DNA of 64,000 nt from Panorpa germanica. Its lineage: Eukaryota; Arthropoda; Insecta; Mecoptera; Panorpidae. The translations under genes and the position numbers were made by a program. Below, piece after piece: positions 22,302 through 33,505 of this stretch. The notes beneath the pieces are model-generated. The model was not told the origin of the DNA and made no database searches. It saw nothing but the letters and a program-made list of their open reading frames with translations. Each line of letters starts with the position of its first letter. Position 1 is the stretch's first letter. The DNA lies in the NCBI GenBank assembly GCA_963678705.1, contig OY783208.1:8370001-8434000 (forward strand), written 5' to 3'.

Positions 22302-24581
22302 TCATTCAATTTCCTCGTAGTGATTCTCTTCAGGCTCGTCGTGCTGCTGTTGCAATTGTTGGGACTCTGAAACATTCGAAAAACAAATCAACTTATAATA
22401 GTGAACATACCTAATTAAAACTACCTTATTTTCGTTGTACTTACACTTTTTAATTATTGTTTAATTGTTGTATTTGAAGCTTTAGGTAACAATGTTACAC
22501 AATGTGTTTGTAAAAGTAACCAATTCACTTTTCAACAATTAAGTTCAATTCACGTTGGACATTCTCTAATTACGTACCTGGAATATCAGGCAGGACCGCT
22601 AAATAGACTGACTGTGGTTACTTCGTCATAACGAGGACGGAACCTCGGGTAATGATATATTGGAGGATTTGCCACGGTGTCGTAAACTGGAAACGTTGGG
22701 TAGTGGTAAAATGGAGGGCGTCTGACGTCATCATAAAGTTCATTTAACATAACTGCATCGTTGACATTTCGATTAGGGTTCGTTCTTGTCTGTTGTTTAT
22801 ATACAAACAAAATGGCGCCAGTTACTGAAAAGGAACAGGTTTTCTATGTAGTAATTATTAATATTATGAGTTAGGAACACTTAATTATATTTCAATTATG
22901 TTTTGTACTTAATAAATTTGAAACTCATTTTATTCTGGATGTTCAGGCAGCGTTTTATGTTCCAGGTCGGTGTTATTTGATTGAGGATGGTCTAACATTA
23001 ACCCACAGCCCACGTGGTTCCTGTGAGAACTTTTACCGAACGGAATAATGTATAAATGTGGTACTTCTGAATATTTAATAAGGAGGTACGAAGGAAGAGA
23101 AGATATGCATTAGAAAAAAAATAAATAAAATAGCACAAAATAGCTACGAGAATGTTAAGAAAAAAATAAATTACAAAATGGTGTTACATTTTAAAGTAAT
23201 TCAGGAAAACAACGTCCTGGAACATAAAACGCATGTCATCGCCACTTTATGAACTCTCTCTGAATTAACATTGTAGGCCACCGTTAATTGTTAGGAGGGT
23301 TACCTATTCTACAATTAAGATAAAAAGGATTGTAATTCTAACCTGCCAATACAGCAACAGCCAGTGCAGTCGAAGTAACCACTATCCATGTGGTGTTCTG
23401 GTTTTTGTTCGGATCACTTTTTTTAACGGGCCCCAACACCTTCGCATTTTTTATTGTTGTTTCATCTTCAAGGTTTGCTTCATTGCCATTTGTGTTCCCT
23501 CCCCGTTCATGCTCTCATTAGGACTGACTTTAATCACATCCTGTCGCTGTGATTCAATTTTTAGAAATTCTATATGACGCAGATCGGAATTTTGAATTAG
23601 CTTCAATAAGTCGGCATTCAAGAAATTAAAACTTAAATCAATATCGTTCAAATCTGGTTGCGTTTCTTGTAAAGATTTGTTGGTATGCGTCAAATTGTAA
23701 TATATAAAATGATTAGAAGATAAATCTACTTTTCGCAGCTTTCCTCGAGTCACTGGGCCTCAGAATTTATCCAGTGCTATTCCATAAAGTTTGTTTTGAG
23801 ACAAATCCAAATTTGTTAAACTGCCGGGTATGCACAGAGGATAATTTTTAATTTTGTTTTTTCTTAATGATAATTTTTCAAGATTAATTAAATGTTGAAA
23901 CGATTCGTCAAGATGAGTCAAGTTGCTGTCAGTTAAATCTAATACTTCTATGTTCATTTGAGTTATGGCTGATAATTCAATAAACTCTAAATGATTGTGT
24001 TGTAAAAAGACACGTCTTAACTTTTCTAGTTTCTTAGGTAAATTTAATTCCGTTATTAAATTAAATCCTAAGTCTAAATATTCTAATTTAGGTGTGTGTA
24101 AGAAAATGAATGGAGGTACACTCCTTATTGAGTTATAATCCAACCTGACGTCAGTCAATTCAGACAACCTAAGTAAAAGATTCCGACCAAGAAATTTGAT
24201 CTTGTTATGTAATAAGTCTAAACTAGTCAATGGAATAAAATCAACGAAACTAATACTATCTATCTCATATATCAAATTATTGGACAAATCTAATCGCTTT
24301 AAATTCTTCAACCAGTAGAACTGCTGTTGTGCAACTGTCGTTAAGTTGTTATGACTTAACAACAATACTTGCAACTTGGACAGGTGTACCAAAGCATTTC
24401 AATCAATATTAGCAATCTGATTTTTGTTCAAATTTAAAGTTATTAGACTAGGACAACCAGCGAATACCGAGGACTTTAATGCACGGATTTTATTCGCACT
24501 TAAGTCAATAGAGATCAGGTTCTTTAAGTTTATAAAAGTGTCATTACTTATTTCTGTGATATTATTATGAAATAGATGCAA
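22302..24581 (-). pseudogene. LRR-3: decayed LRR transmembrane gene
   Basis: Same exon plan as LRR-2: LRR exon ending at a donor at 23343, tail exon from 22824 down to a donor matching that of LRR-2, and a last exon 22366-22302 ending HYEEIE. LRRs are clear (LQVLLLSHNNLTTVAQQQF, LSELTDVRLDYNSI, LEYLDLGFNLITEL). Lesions include an in-frame TGA where LRR-2 has Cys (LDKF-stop, near 23758-23760), a TGA near 24396 between two LRRs, a frameshift before the membrane segment, and a 2-bp loss in the tail exon. The N-terminal half including the signal peptide is absent beyond 24581. The tail keeps FYHYPTFPVYD and IYHYPRF. Confidence 0.85.
22951..23232. repeat. 17-bp inverted repeat in the LRR-3 intron
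   Basis: gcgttttatgttccagg at 22951-22967 is the exact complement of cctggaacataaaacgc at 23216-23232. The LRR-3 intron (about 520 bp) is longer than that of LRR-2 (190 bp), and this pair bounds much of the extra length. The right arm has a counterpart in LRR-4 (27020-27070), so the left arm is the newer one. Confidence 0.6.
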
Positions 24582-24666
24582 TGATTAAATTAAAAATAAA
24601 ACAATAGATGTATTCCTAATTAATTTATTTTGTCAACTATATACAAGAGTTAAAAACCATTGAACT

Positions 24667-26275
24667 CTATTTAAAATGCACTCGCAGAAGAGGATGATAA
24701 CTTCCTTTTGGAATGTTCTGCAAAATAAATAGAAATTAAAACAATGTTAAAGATGTCACATAACCTCCAGGGGCAATGTGTTAGTTTATAAATTTTATAA
24801 ATGTTATTAAAGTTGTTAGTACAAACCTCTTTATGAATTTCAACTTCATGGAACGTTACGTCTAAAATATTCGTCCTGTTTTTTTGTTGCGCCATAACTT
24901 CGGTTATTTTCAGGAGTAAATCTGGTTCTAGTGTGTTTCCACTAAGTTCCAAATTCTGCAAAAAAAATACCAGTTATTTAGAGCAATGGGCTTGTGTCCT
25001 CATTTCTTAGTGGTCGATTTTTCAATTGATGTTAATAAATGTGAATTGGCGTGTCTATTTTATTAAATATCTAAATGTTGACGAAGATATAGCAATTAAA
25101 AGTTTGAGTTTTAGTTTTAGCGCTAGAAATAGTCGGCCATATTTATGACGTAACATGTCTGTCTAATAGCGAGAGAAAGGTATATGTTTCTATTTGTTCT
25201 CTATGCGCATGCGTCGAAAGTGACAGTTGTCAAGTCAGAGCTGTCTAGATATAATACGTGACAGTTGTTAAATATGACATTATATTGACGTAGAATAATG
25301 TAGATATGTATAAATATAAATAAACTATATATAAATATAACTATAACTAAAAATGAGTATATGTTTTCACTGAACGGTCACTGTTTTACCGACAGACGAG
25401 CTTTGTACCAATTAAGGAAATATAATTTCTTTACATATTTAATATTTATTATATCTAGACAGCTGTCACTTTCGACGCATGCGCATAGAGCGCAAATATG
25501 AAACCTTTCTCTCTCGCTCACATGTTGGACACACTTTTAATCTATAGGAAATAATTAAAATGATAGTTTTAAAACTCACCTGTAAAATGCTGGAACCCTG
25601 GATCAGCATTAGGATATCTTTGCTCTTCAAACCTTGGCACCATCTTAAGTTTACTGTCGTCAAAGTGTTACTAGTAGAGAGCCAACGCATCAACGCCGTG
25701 TAATCGGAATCTCTTTGGTCATGCCCAATTTTAATTTCTTTTAGATTTGGCATTTTCGCAATTGTTTTAAGCAAAGCTGCGCTAAAACTCATCGCTTTTC
25801 CATCAATATCCACGTTGGCGCAGCTGCGGAATATCTTCATAAGTTGAGAATTCTGGTTGTATTCTAATTCTGTTATCCTGAGACTTTGTAAGTGTCTTAG
25901 TTTCTCTAAGGAGTCCAAGGAAGGCCAGAGAGGATATATACAGCAGATTATTTTCAGGTGTCTTAAAGGTGGGAGTTCAGCTATTATATTTCGGCATGCA
26001 ATTGTCAACGCAATGTCCATGGTGAAGGAATCGAGATGCCTATCTCGGAAAAACTCTATTAAGGCGGTTATGGTCATTCCACAACAATAAAGCAGACGCA
26101 AATGTTTTAGGGTCTTCGGTAATTGGAGTAGACAACTTCCGTCTTCTTCGTTACCTGTCAAGGTCACGACCTCAAGTTGTGGGTTGTTGGCAAAGATCTC
26201 ACCAACGATGTCTTGAACGATGGTTTCAATCGTTAAAGATTTCAAAGATCTTTGCGTTGCAGCAACACATGACAA
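24667..26275 (-). CDS. RNI-type LRR protein (F-box/LRR-like), 5' end uncertain
   Basis: Three exons are supported: about 26275-25580 (donor CAG|GTGAGT), 24955-24827 and 24717-24667 (stop TAG at 24667-24669), all phase 0. The product has irregular ribonuclease-inhibitor-like LRRs: LEVVTLTGNEEDGSC, TLKHLRLLYCCGMTITAL, LRHLKIICCIYPL, LQSLRITELEYN, MPNLKEIKIGHDQRDSD, LTTVNLRWCQGLKSKDILM, NLELSGNTLEPDLLL. This repeat style is typical of F-box/LRR substrate receptors and is unlike the secreted LRR family next door. I see no signal peptide and no F-box; the first exon opens after an upstream stop, so a 5' exon is probably missing from my model. No disabling change is seen. Confidence 0.65.
25147..25530. 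mobile_element. MITE with long inverted termini in the RNI-LRR intron
   Basis: About 85 bp at 25147-25232 is repeated in inverse orientation at 25460-25530. Both contain ctatgcgcatgcgtcgaaag followed by tgacag, and a purine run gcgagagaaagg near the outer end. There is no coding content. It lies wholly within the intron between 25580 and 24955. Superfamily not determined. Confidence 0.7.
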
Positions 26276-27166
26276 AAAGAAGAGACTTGTAGTTTCATTA
26301 TTTGCTTGTCCTCTTCATCTTTTTATATATCCATCTACGGATAGGTGTTCCAGCTGGGTTTCTGGGTGGAATCACCCTCGCGAAGGTGTTTTTACGTAAT
26401 ATAATGGAATTCGAACGCTTAAAGACTTTAACTAAGGCAGAAGTTTAAAAAACTTGTTCTGTCTTGGTTTATCCCGGAGATGTCCAGCGTTTCCAGAGCG
26501 GAAGAATGAAGACCAATCGCGTTTAGAACAGAGTGTGTCATGGGAACACTCATGGAACAATGGGACACTCAATGATCAATTCTTTAAGGGAAGGACACAG
26601 CCGCAAATATTGCAGGAGCTTGTCATCTACTGTCATACATTCACTAAATCTTATCACAGTTTTTTTCGCCAATACGCATCTGTGGCTTTCTTATTCAGGA
26701 TTCCTTGTGGATTCTTTTCATAAAGACACGTGTTAGTAATTCTAGTGCGGCCATCCATGGAGACAAGCTATGGAGCTCAAATTTTGGGAACACACTCTTT
26801 GTGTGGTCCAATAATATTCTCTGCTAATGGATAAATTGCAACCCGAAAGAAAAGAGAGACAAATTAAAATTACATAATAAATGTTTTTTACAAAATAATC
26901 TTTAATTTAAAAATTTTATTAAATTTAAATTTAATCTTTAAAATATAATTTAAATAGAACTAAATAGCTGCGCGAATGCTAAGAAAAATATAAATTATAA
27001 AATTGTATTAAATTTAAAAGTTATTCACGGAAACATCGGCTTGGAACAATAAACGCATGTCATCCCCACTTGGTGAACTTTCTCTGAATTGGCATTGTAG
27101 GCCACCGTAAATTGTTAGGAAGGTAACCTATTCCACAATTAAGTTAAATTGGATTGTAATTCTAAC
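26276..27166. other. Intergenic; relic of duplicated LRR flank
   Basis: About 26730-26880 resembles 4180-4300 and 13960-14080 (shared attctagtgcggccat-like and ggataaattgcaaccc strings). The tail exons expected for LRR-4 are not found here. Nothing else recognised. Confidence 0.45.
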
Positions 27167-28654
27167 CTGCAAATACAGCAACAACCAGTGCAGCCGAAGT
27201 AATAGCTATCCACGTGGTAATCTTCTTTTCGTTTTGATCTTTTACATCTTCTTTTCGCTGCGGTTCAATTTTGAGACGTTCTATATGAGGTAGCTTGAAA
27301 TTATGAATTTGCATGCTAAGTCGGCATTCAAGAAATTCCAGCTTAAATCAACATCGTTCAAAAATGGTTGCATTGTTAGTAAAGATATGTTGTTGTTCGT
27401 AAATTTTTAAGATGTAAACCGATTAAAAGATAAGTCTACTAGATAAGTCAGAAGGTAAGCTCCCACAAAATTTATCCAACGCCATCTCATGAAGTTCATT
27501 CTGAGATAAATCTAAACGGGTTAAGGTCTACGGTATACACATAAGAAAACTTTTTATTTTGTTTTATTTTTAATGACAATGTTTGAAGGTTAATTAAATG
27601 TTGAAATAAATCGTCAAAATGAGTCAAGTTGTTGTCACTTAAATATAATTGCATTATGTTTCTCTGAGTTTCGCCTGATAATTTGATAGACTCTATTTGA
27701 TTGTGTTCTAAGACATATCCCAGCTTGACTAAATTATTACATAAATAAAATTCTTTTAATAAGTTAAATCCAAAGCTTATAAATTCTAATTTAGGCGTAA
27801 AAGCTAATGTGGTTCAATTCTGTCAAACTGCTTAAAAGAAACGGGTCAAGAGATGTGATCTTGTTATGTGACAAATCCAAGTAAATTACTTGGAAACCAT
27901 TGCCGTCAATCTTATTTATCGAATTATGTGATAAAAATAATTTCGTTAAATTCCTCAACCCTTTGAACTGATTTGCTGTTATTGTCTTTAAATAGTTACC
28001 ACGTAAGTTCAATTTCTTCAACACTTGAAGGTTTGCAAAAGTGTTTGGTTCAATATTTGCAAGCCAGTTGTTCTCCAAATTCAAATAAGCTAGCGTCGTA
28101 CATCTCACAAAAGTGCCGGACTTAATTATTTTGATTCTATTGTAACTCAAGTCAATAGAGTTCACTTCCTGTAAATTTATAAAAGTGTTTTCATTTAATT
28201 CTGTAATTTCATTTTGGAATAACCACAAGAATTTCAAAATTGGTAAATTGTAGAACCGTATTTTCTCAATTTCATTAGACGCGATGTTCAACCACTGCAA
28301 ATGATTTAAATTATGGAACACGTTTAAACCAATGTTCTTAATTTTATTTCCAGCCAGTGTTATGCGTTCTATGTTATCTAATTCATTAAAGGCATCGTCC
28401 TCTATGGCCGTAATTCTACCATGCAGCACAAGTTCCACGAGGTTCGTAAAATTTTGAAAAGCATCATCTTTTATTTTTTCCACGTTCACATTTCTCTCAT
28501 TAATCCATGCTACACTGGATGGATTTGAAATATTCAAATCATCTGGAATCGATGTGATTGCGTTAGCACCGTCCCACTGAACACCTGTATCCGCATCGTT
28601 CAACTCAGCCCCCACACTTACAACGCACAACACTAAAATTATTGAACAAAGCAT
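27167..28654 (-). pseudogene. LRR-4: LRR gene with intact N-terminal half, broken C-terminal half
   Basis: I chose the ATG at 28654 because it begins a good signal peptide (MLCSIILVLCVVSVGA); an in-frame ATG at 28738 would put 28 polar residues before it. The frame is open to 27791 with cap (SIPDDLNISNPSSVAWI) and about ten LRRs (LVELVLHGRITAIEDDAF, LKKLNLRGNYLKTITANQF). It then stops after LTELNHISFYA, where LRR-2 continues. The remaining LRRs and the start of the membrane segment are recognisable out of frame down to a splice-donor-like site at 27167, but no tail exon is seen. It may still make a secreted LRR protein of about 287 residues. Confidence 0.75.
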
Positions 28655-30696
28655 TTTGATAAAATGAAGATTTTTTATTATTGTTATAAACTCTAGTACT
28701 TTCGAGAATGAATTTGTAAATCCGTTATATGGGAACACTTAACAACAAATCAAATCACTGTCTCTATTTGATTGAACTGTAATTGCTAACACACACTGCC
28801 TTGCTTTAGTGAACCAGACCCAGTAACTAATGGCCACTGCATTTTCTAGATCGTTTTAACATAACCATTAGTGCAATGAATGCAGTTGAGTGATGCATTT
28901 TTACTTGCGGTTAAATTGATATCCTGTTTTAACCTGCGTATCCGTTAGTTGAATCCTTTAGCCTAGTATCTTTCTTTAAAGTGTTTAATTTATGCCATTG
29001 AATGCAATAACTAATCGCCACCACATTTCCTTTGATTGAACTTAATTAATATTTCCATGCGGTCCTTTTAGTCATCACTTTCGTTGCCGATTTCCGTTTT
29101 AGATGCTAATTATCAACACCGGATGGATTTCGTCAATAGGCAATAGGGAACATGCACATTTTTTTTTAATTGTTTTTTTTTTTTTATAACGCATATCACA
29201 TAAAGAACTACTCTACTTTTCTTAGCTTTTCTAGCTTAAACGACTAGCTCTGTTTGAAACTCTTAGGAAAAATTTTCAGTTCCTAATGTTTTTAAAATTT
29301 GAAAGTGAATACCTTCGCTGAAGCAAAACAAGAATTTCGGTTTCAGTCATTCAGTGATTAGCCCGGTTATTCAAGAAGAAAAAAGGGGTAAATCTCGAAA
29401 TGAGCTGAAAACTTTGGAATGTTAAAAGTTGGAAGCTGAAGTAGAAGTTTTTAGCTTATTACCTGCAATTTCGAGGTTAAATCCTTATTTTACTGGTCCA
29501 GATGTCAATTCTGTTGGCGAGTGTTCTGGAAAGACTGATAAAACTAGGAAAACACAAAAAAACTTGTAATTAAATTTTAATTTTTTTATTAATTTATACG
29601 GTGTTCATACGAATCCCAAAGGATTTTACACAACAATAGTTTTACATTTGGAAACTTAGCTATAATGTAAGAGTACAATGATTTTATTAGGTAGCCTTAA
29701 TTTAGATTTGAAACAACTTAAGAGATGCAGAGAACAGCGGATCAGAACTATGAACGGTGAAAAACAAGACGAAATGAAAAAAATCAATGTTGAAAAGTGT
29801 TACAATTAGAGTTTTTTAAAGTCTTTAAAACAATACCATTCAACGTTCCTGGATCTCACAGTTTGGAAAATATTGTTACACTGATTTTCTGCAACTCTTC
29901 ATATAGTTGTCACAAATCTAAACATCGCATCTTGATGGCGTTTGCTGAACCAAGGACTAGCAAATATTGAGCAAAACAGTCATTAAAATCCAACTTACAG
30001 AACCTAAACGCACCCAATATTTCTTAAGGCTAAATACAATGATGATGATAACTATAATTAATGCCGTTTCACATTTAGTATTACTTAATTAGTATTTGAT
30101 TAAAATTTCTGCTTTTATGTGTGGAACAACTAAACCTCAATTTCTGAAAGTGTTGCATTGAAAACAATGTTCTCAAGTAGGCCTTGACCTGTTATACCAA
30201 ACTCAAAATATTAAATAGTAAACTGCAGTTACCTTTAAAAATATAAATTATGATCCTAGAACATAAAGCTAATTAGTTATTTCCAGATCTTCTCGTGGAA
30301 CTTGTGGAAATTCCGCAATTGACTATGGTAAATTAAATGGAAGGCAGTATATGAATTGTAAAGGCTCAAAAATGCCAACATCGGATAAGCGAAATTAACT
30401 AAACTTGGTAGAAGTTGATATTGATGAGGAGGAAGAAATTGTAAAGAATATAAAGTAACGCAGTTGTATTGCTGCATTGGGTAAGGTTATTTACTTATCG
30501 TATAATAGGTTTTGATATTTACTTATTTTTTCTTATGTTTATCTAATCATTTAATTTTACATTTTATTTAAGGTAGATGTAAGCATGCTCTCGCATTTCT
30601 TTGTTGGATACATCGGGAGAGCGAAGAACCATTCACTACAGATATTGTCTGTTACTGGCAAACGCCACGTTTCGCTTCTATGGGTGTCAAGCTTTA
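28655..30696. other. Intergenic, no gene recognised
   Basis: The first few hundred bases resemble the 5' flanks of LRR-1 and LRR-2 (tttcctttg.ttgaacttaatta blocks). The rest is AT-rich with no supported feature. Confidence 0.45.
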
Positions 30697-31612
30697 GGCC
30701 TGTCTCAGTATGGGACCGTATTTAAGCGACGGCGAATTCGGACGTAAATCGACGGATTGGATGAGCTATAAAGCAAACCGCCTATGTGTGTAACAATACA
30801 TGTTTATACTAATTTATTTATCTATATTTTTGATACAGCATTCAGTTGTTGTTTTCGTCTTAAATCTGGTGTGCCTGGATGTTATCATATTATGTTATTG
30901 GATACCGAGCAGATAACATAATCAAACGCATATGCTTACTGCATAATATTAAAATGGATAGTGAAGGTCTTCCCATAAATTTTGATCCCACATCCAGCGG
31001 AACTCAACAAACCTCAGACACGAATCGATCAAGTACTACAGGTAAAAAACGTGCTGCTGGAAAAGCTTACGATGTTCGCGAAAAATTCAACTTTTTTGCC
31101 AACAATCCATTGTAATTATTTTTACCAAAAATTTTAAATATATATATATATCGAATGATAGTTTGAATATTTCTGGTTCCACAAACTCTCTCTTTCTTAA
31201 ATTAAAAGAATTAATTTTTCGGTGTCCATGATTCACTGAAATACAAACATAAACTGAAGCATGCTGAACATACTCGTCACAAGCGATGTCGCCGATATAT
31301 CTCATTTGATCCGTATTGCAGCGAAACAACAAGCGATCTTAGGTATCCCCTCCAGTCTGAGGCGGTTGTTTGCATTTACAAAGGTTCAGATAGGATATCG
31401 TTGTAGTAGTGATAACGCTTGGATAAAATTCGCCTTTATACGGTTCTAATGTGCGAGGTAGTGCCGCCCGGATTCGGACTGCTTTGTAGCTTGCAGTTTG
31501 AGAGGTCCAGAGAGGTCTCATTACATTTACAGAGTTCGGATAGGTAAAGCGTAGTAGCCCGTATACGTCCGGCAGAAATTCGCTTAAATACGGTGCCATA
31601 CTAAGACAGGCC
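30697..31612. mobile_element. TTA-flanked DNA transposon (PIF/Harbinger-like), non-autonomous
   Basis: Inverted termini of about 35 bp: ggcctgtctcagtatgggac at the left and its near-complement (ccatactaagacaggcc) at the right. TTA lies directly outside both ends (30694-30696 and 31613-31615). A 3-bp TTA duplication with GGCC ends fits PIF/Harbinger best. Inside is a short frame at 30954-31115 (MDSEGLPINFDPTSS, TTGKKRAAGKAYDVREK) that could be the N-terminus of a lost element protein. Confidence 0.65.
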
Positions 31613-31615
31613 TTA

Positions 31616-32319
31616 AGATTCTCTAGAAAAGTAAGCGAAGGCGGAGAAGAGGAAGTAGTTTACCAGCCACCAGGGCTGTGGAGTCAGAGTAGGAAGGATT
31701 TTCAGGATGTGTTTTCAGGACTCGATTGCGGCTCTAACTTAATCTTCTAATTTTATGGCAATAACATCTAATTGATCAGTTTACACAGCAGGCTGTAAAT
31801 AGTGTTTTGTGACAAATTATGCAACCAGCAATATGCATGTTGCGACATGTATCCTTGCGGAAAACAATCCGTACGAACGACCAGAGTAAAAGTGCCCATT
31901 ATGGGTAGAAATGCGTCATGGTCGATAATTGGTTCTAAAATGTATAAAGTAGCTCATTACGAAACGTGTCATAAAAATTAGGAATAGACGAAATAGTAAT
32001 GGAGCATCTTAAAAGTCTTGTAACGTCGGCTAAATAAAGCAAATTGCTCTATTGTAAACAGAGTGTAAGACCAAAGTCCGAACATCAGGATCCGCCATTA
32101 AACACGTTCAACGTGGACGCAACTCCCTTAATTTAGTATGTCGATACACAACAAGTCGCTGAAGTTAGCGAAAAGTTCGAAAATGGGATAATGCTAGTGG
32201 CAGCCGTGCATTTTGCACTAGACATAGTAAATGTAGGTTATCTCCCAAAAATAACTCAATATTAGATTTTAAAAATAAGACAGAATATTAATTAAAAGGT
32301 TACAACCTCCCAAAGTTCA
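31616..32319. other. Intergenic, no gene recognised
   Basis: No supported coding region, RNA gene or repeat found between the two DNA transposons. Confidence 0.4.
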
Positions 32320-32323
32320 TTAA

Positions 32324-33036
32324 GGGGTTACATGGGTTTCGTGTGTTCAAAATTTTTTTTTTTTTTTTTTGGCTTATTAATTTCTACAACATCTCAAGAA
32401 TATTATACTAAATTTTCAAGTCGATCCGAATAATAGTTTCGGAGATACAGCCTTTGGAAGGTGTGCGCTCCAAGTCAGTTTTATTGTTACTCAAAAGATT
32501 AAACGCGTTTTTCTGGGAACCGTGTTTTCAAAGTCGGTTGTCAAATTTTCTCGAAAACTACTCAACCGATCTTGATGAAATTTTACACAGGTGTTTGAGA
32601 TACAATTTACTCGTGTTTAACAGAAGGATTTTTTTCTTTTTCAATTGCCACTATTTTAAAAAAAACAAAATGTCAAGCAAATTTACCGAAATTTTCATTT
32701 TTTTGGAAAAATGTCTGCCAAAATTCCAATTTTTACTTTTTTTTTCTTTCCTTCTGTTAAGCACGAGTTTATGGTCTTACCTAAAACACTTATTTTTGTT
32801 TTTTCACTTTAGATAATCCTGTCAGGAGTTATGCTGACAACGCTGACGAGGCGTCACCGGAAATGACGTCACAATAGAGGAGTTTTAATTTTTTTTTTTT
32901 GAAAATTTCAGAAATTATTCTTTAAATATGTATCAATAAGACAGAAAAAAGTTTGAATTAAATAAATAATTTTTTACATAGAAAAAAAAATATTGAAAAT
33001 AGGCCTTTTTTTACCCGACGAAACCCATGTAACCCC
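32324..33036. mobile_element. TTAA-flanked non-autonomous DNA transposon (piggyBac-like MITE)
   Basis: TTAA at 32320-32323 and 33037-33040 flank a 713-bp block. Its termini are exact inverted repeats over 19 bp (ggggttacatgggtttcgt). There is no transposase. The interior shares acgcgtttttctgggaac with the element at 9172-9902. An open frame in it has low-complexity Phe/Leu composition and is not a gene. Confidence 0.75.
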
Positions 33037-33292
33037 TTAACTAAAACTCCTTTCTAGTCCATGACTGGGAGTTATAACGAATTTAATTTCTAATACAAGA
33101 TATATCATTTTCTGAGAATTTAATCGATTTACCGAAATTTATAATGAATTCCCAGGGGCACCACAATTATTTTCGACAAGTGATCTATGAAATATTTCTT
33201 TAACATCATTCTGTGATGAAATATCATCAACTAAATAAACATGCCACTTGAAAATAGACGTTTAGAACTTCGGTAATAAATGTTAAAATTTA

Positions 33293-33505
33293 ATTGTGTC
33301 TACATAATACATATACACTCGCAGGAATAGAAACAAGATGTATTATGGATTTTGTTTTAAAATTAATTACTAAAAGAGTTAAATGCGCATTATTATGATT
33401 TAAAGGAATAATCCATACATTAAACTTTTTACAATCTTTTTTTAACGCCGAACTGTAAAATTCCGTCATTTTATTCACTTTATACTTAATATAACATGCG
33501 AACAA
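33293..33505 (-). pseudogene. Ulp1/SENP-like cysteine protease scrap
   Basis: A frame reading FNVWIIPLNHNNAHLTLLVI and then NFKTKSIIHLVS resembles the strand around the catalytic His of C48 (SUMO/Ulp1) peptidases, with Leu in place of the usual Trp after His and no following Asp-Ser. Such domains are common both in host genes and in DNA transposons. Only this strip is present, so it is a relic at best. Confidence 0.3.

Noticed and set aside
32454..32816. 120-codon plus-strand frame
   Set aside because: It sits inside the TTAA MITE, is low-complexity Phe/Leu rich, and has no conserved counterpart in the related element.
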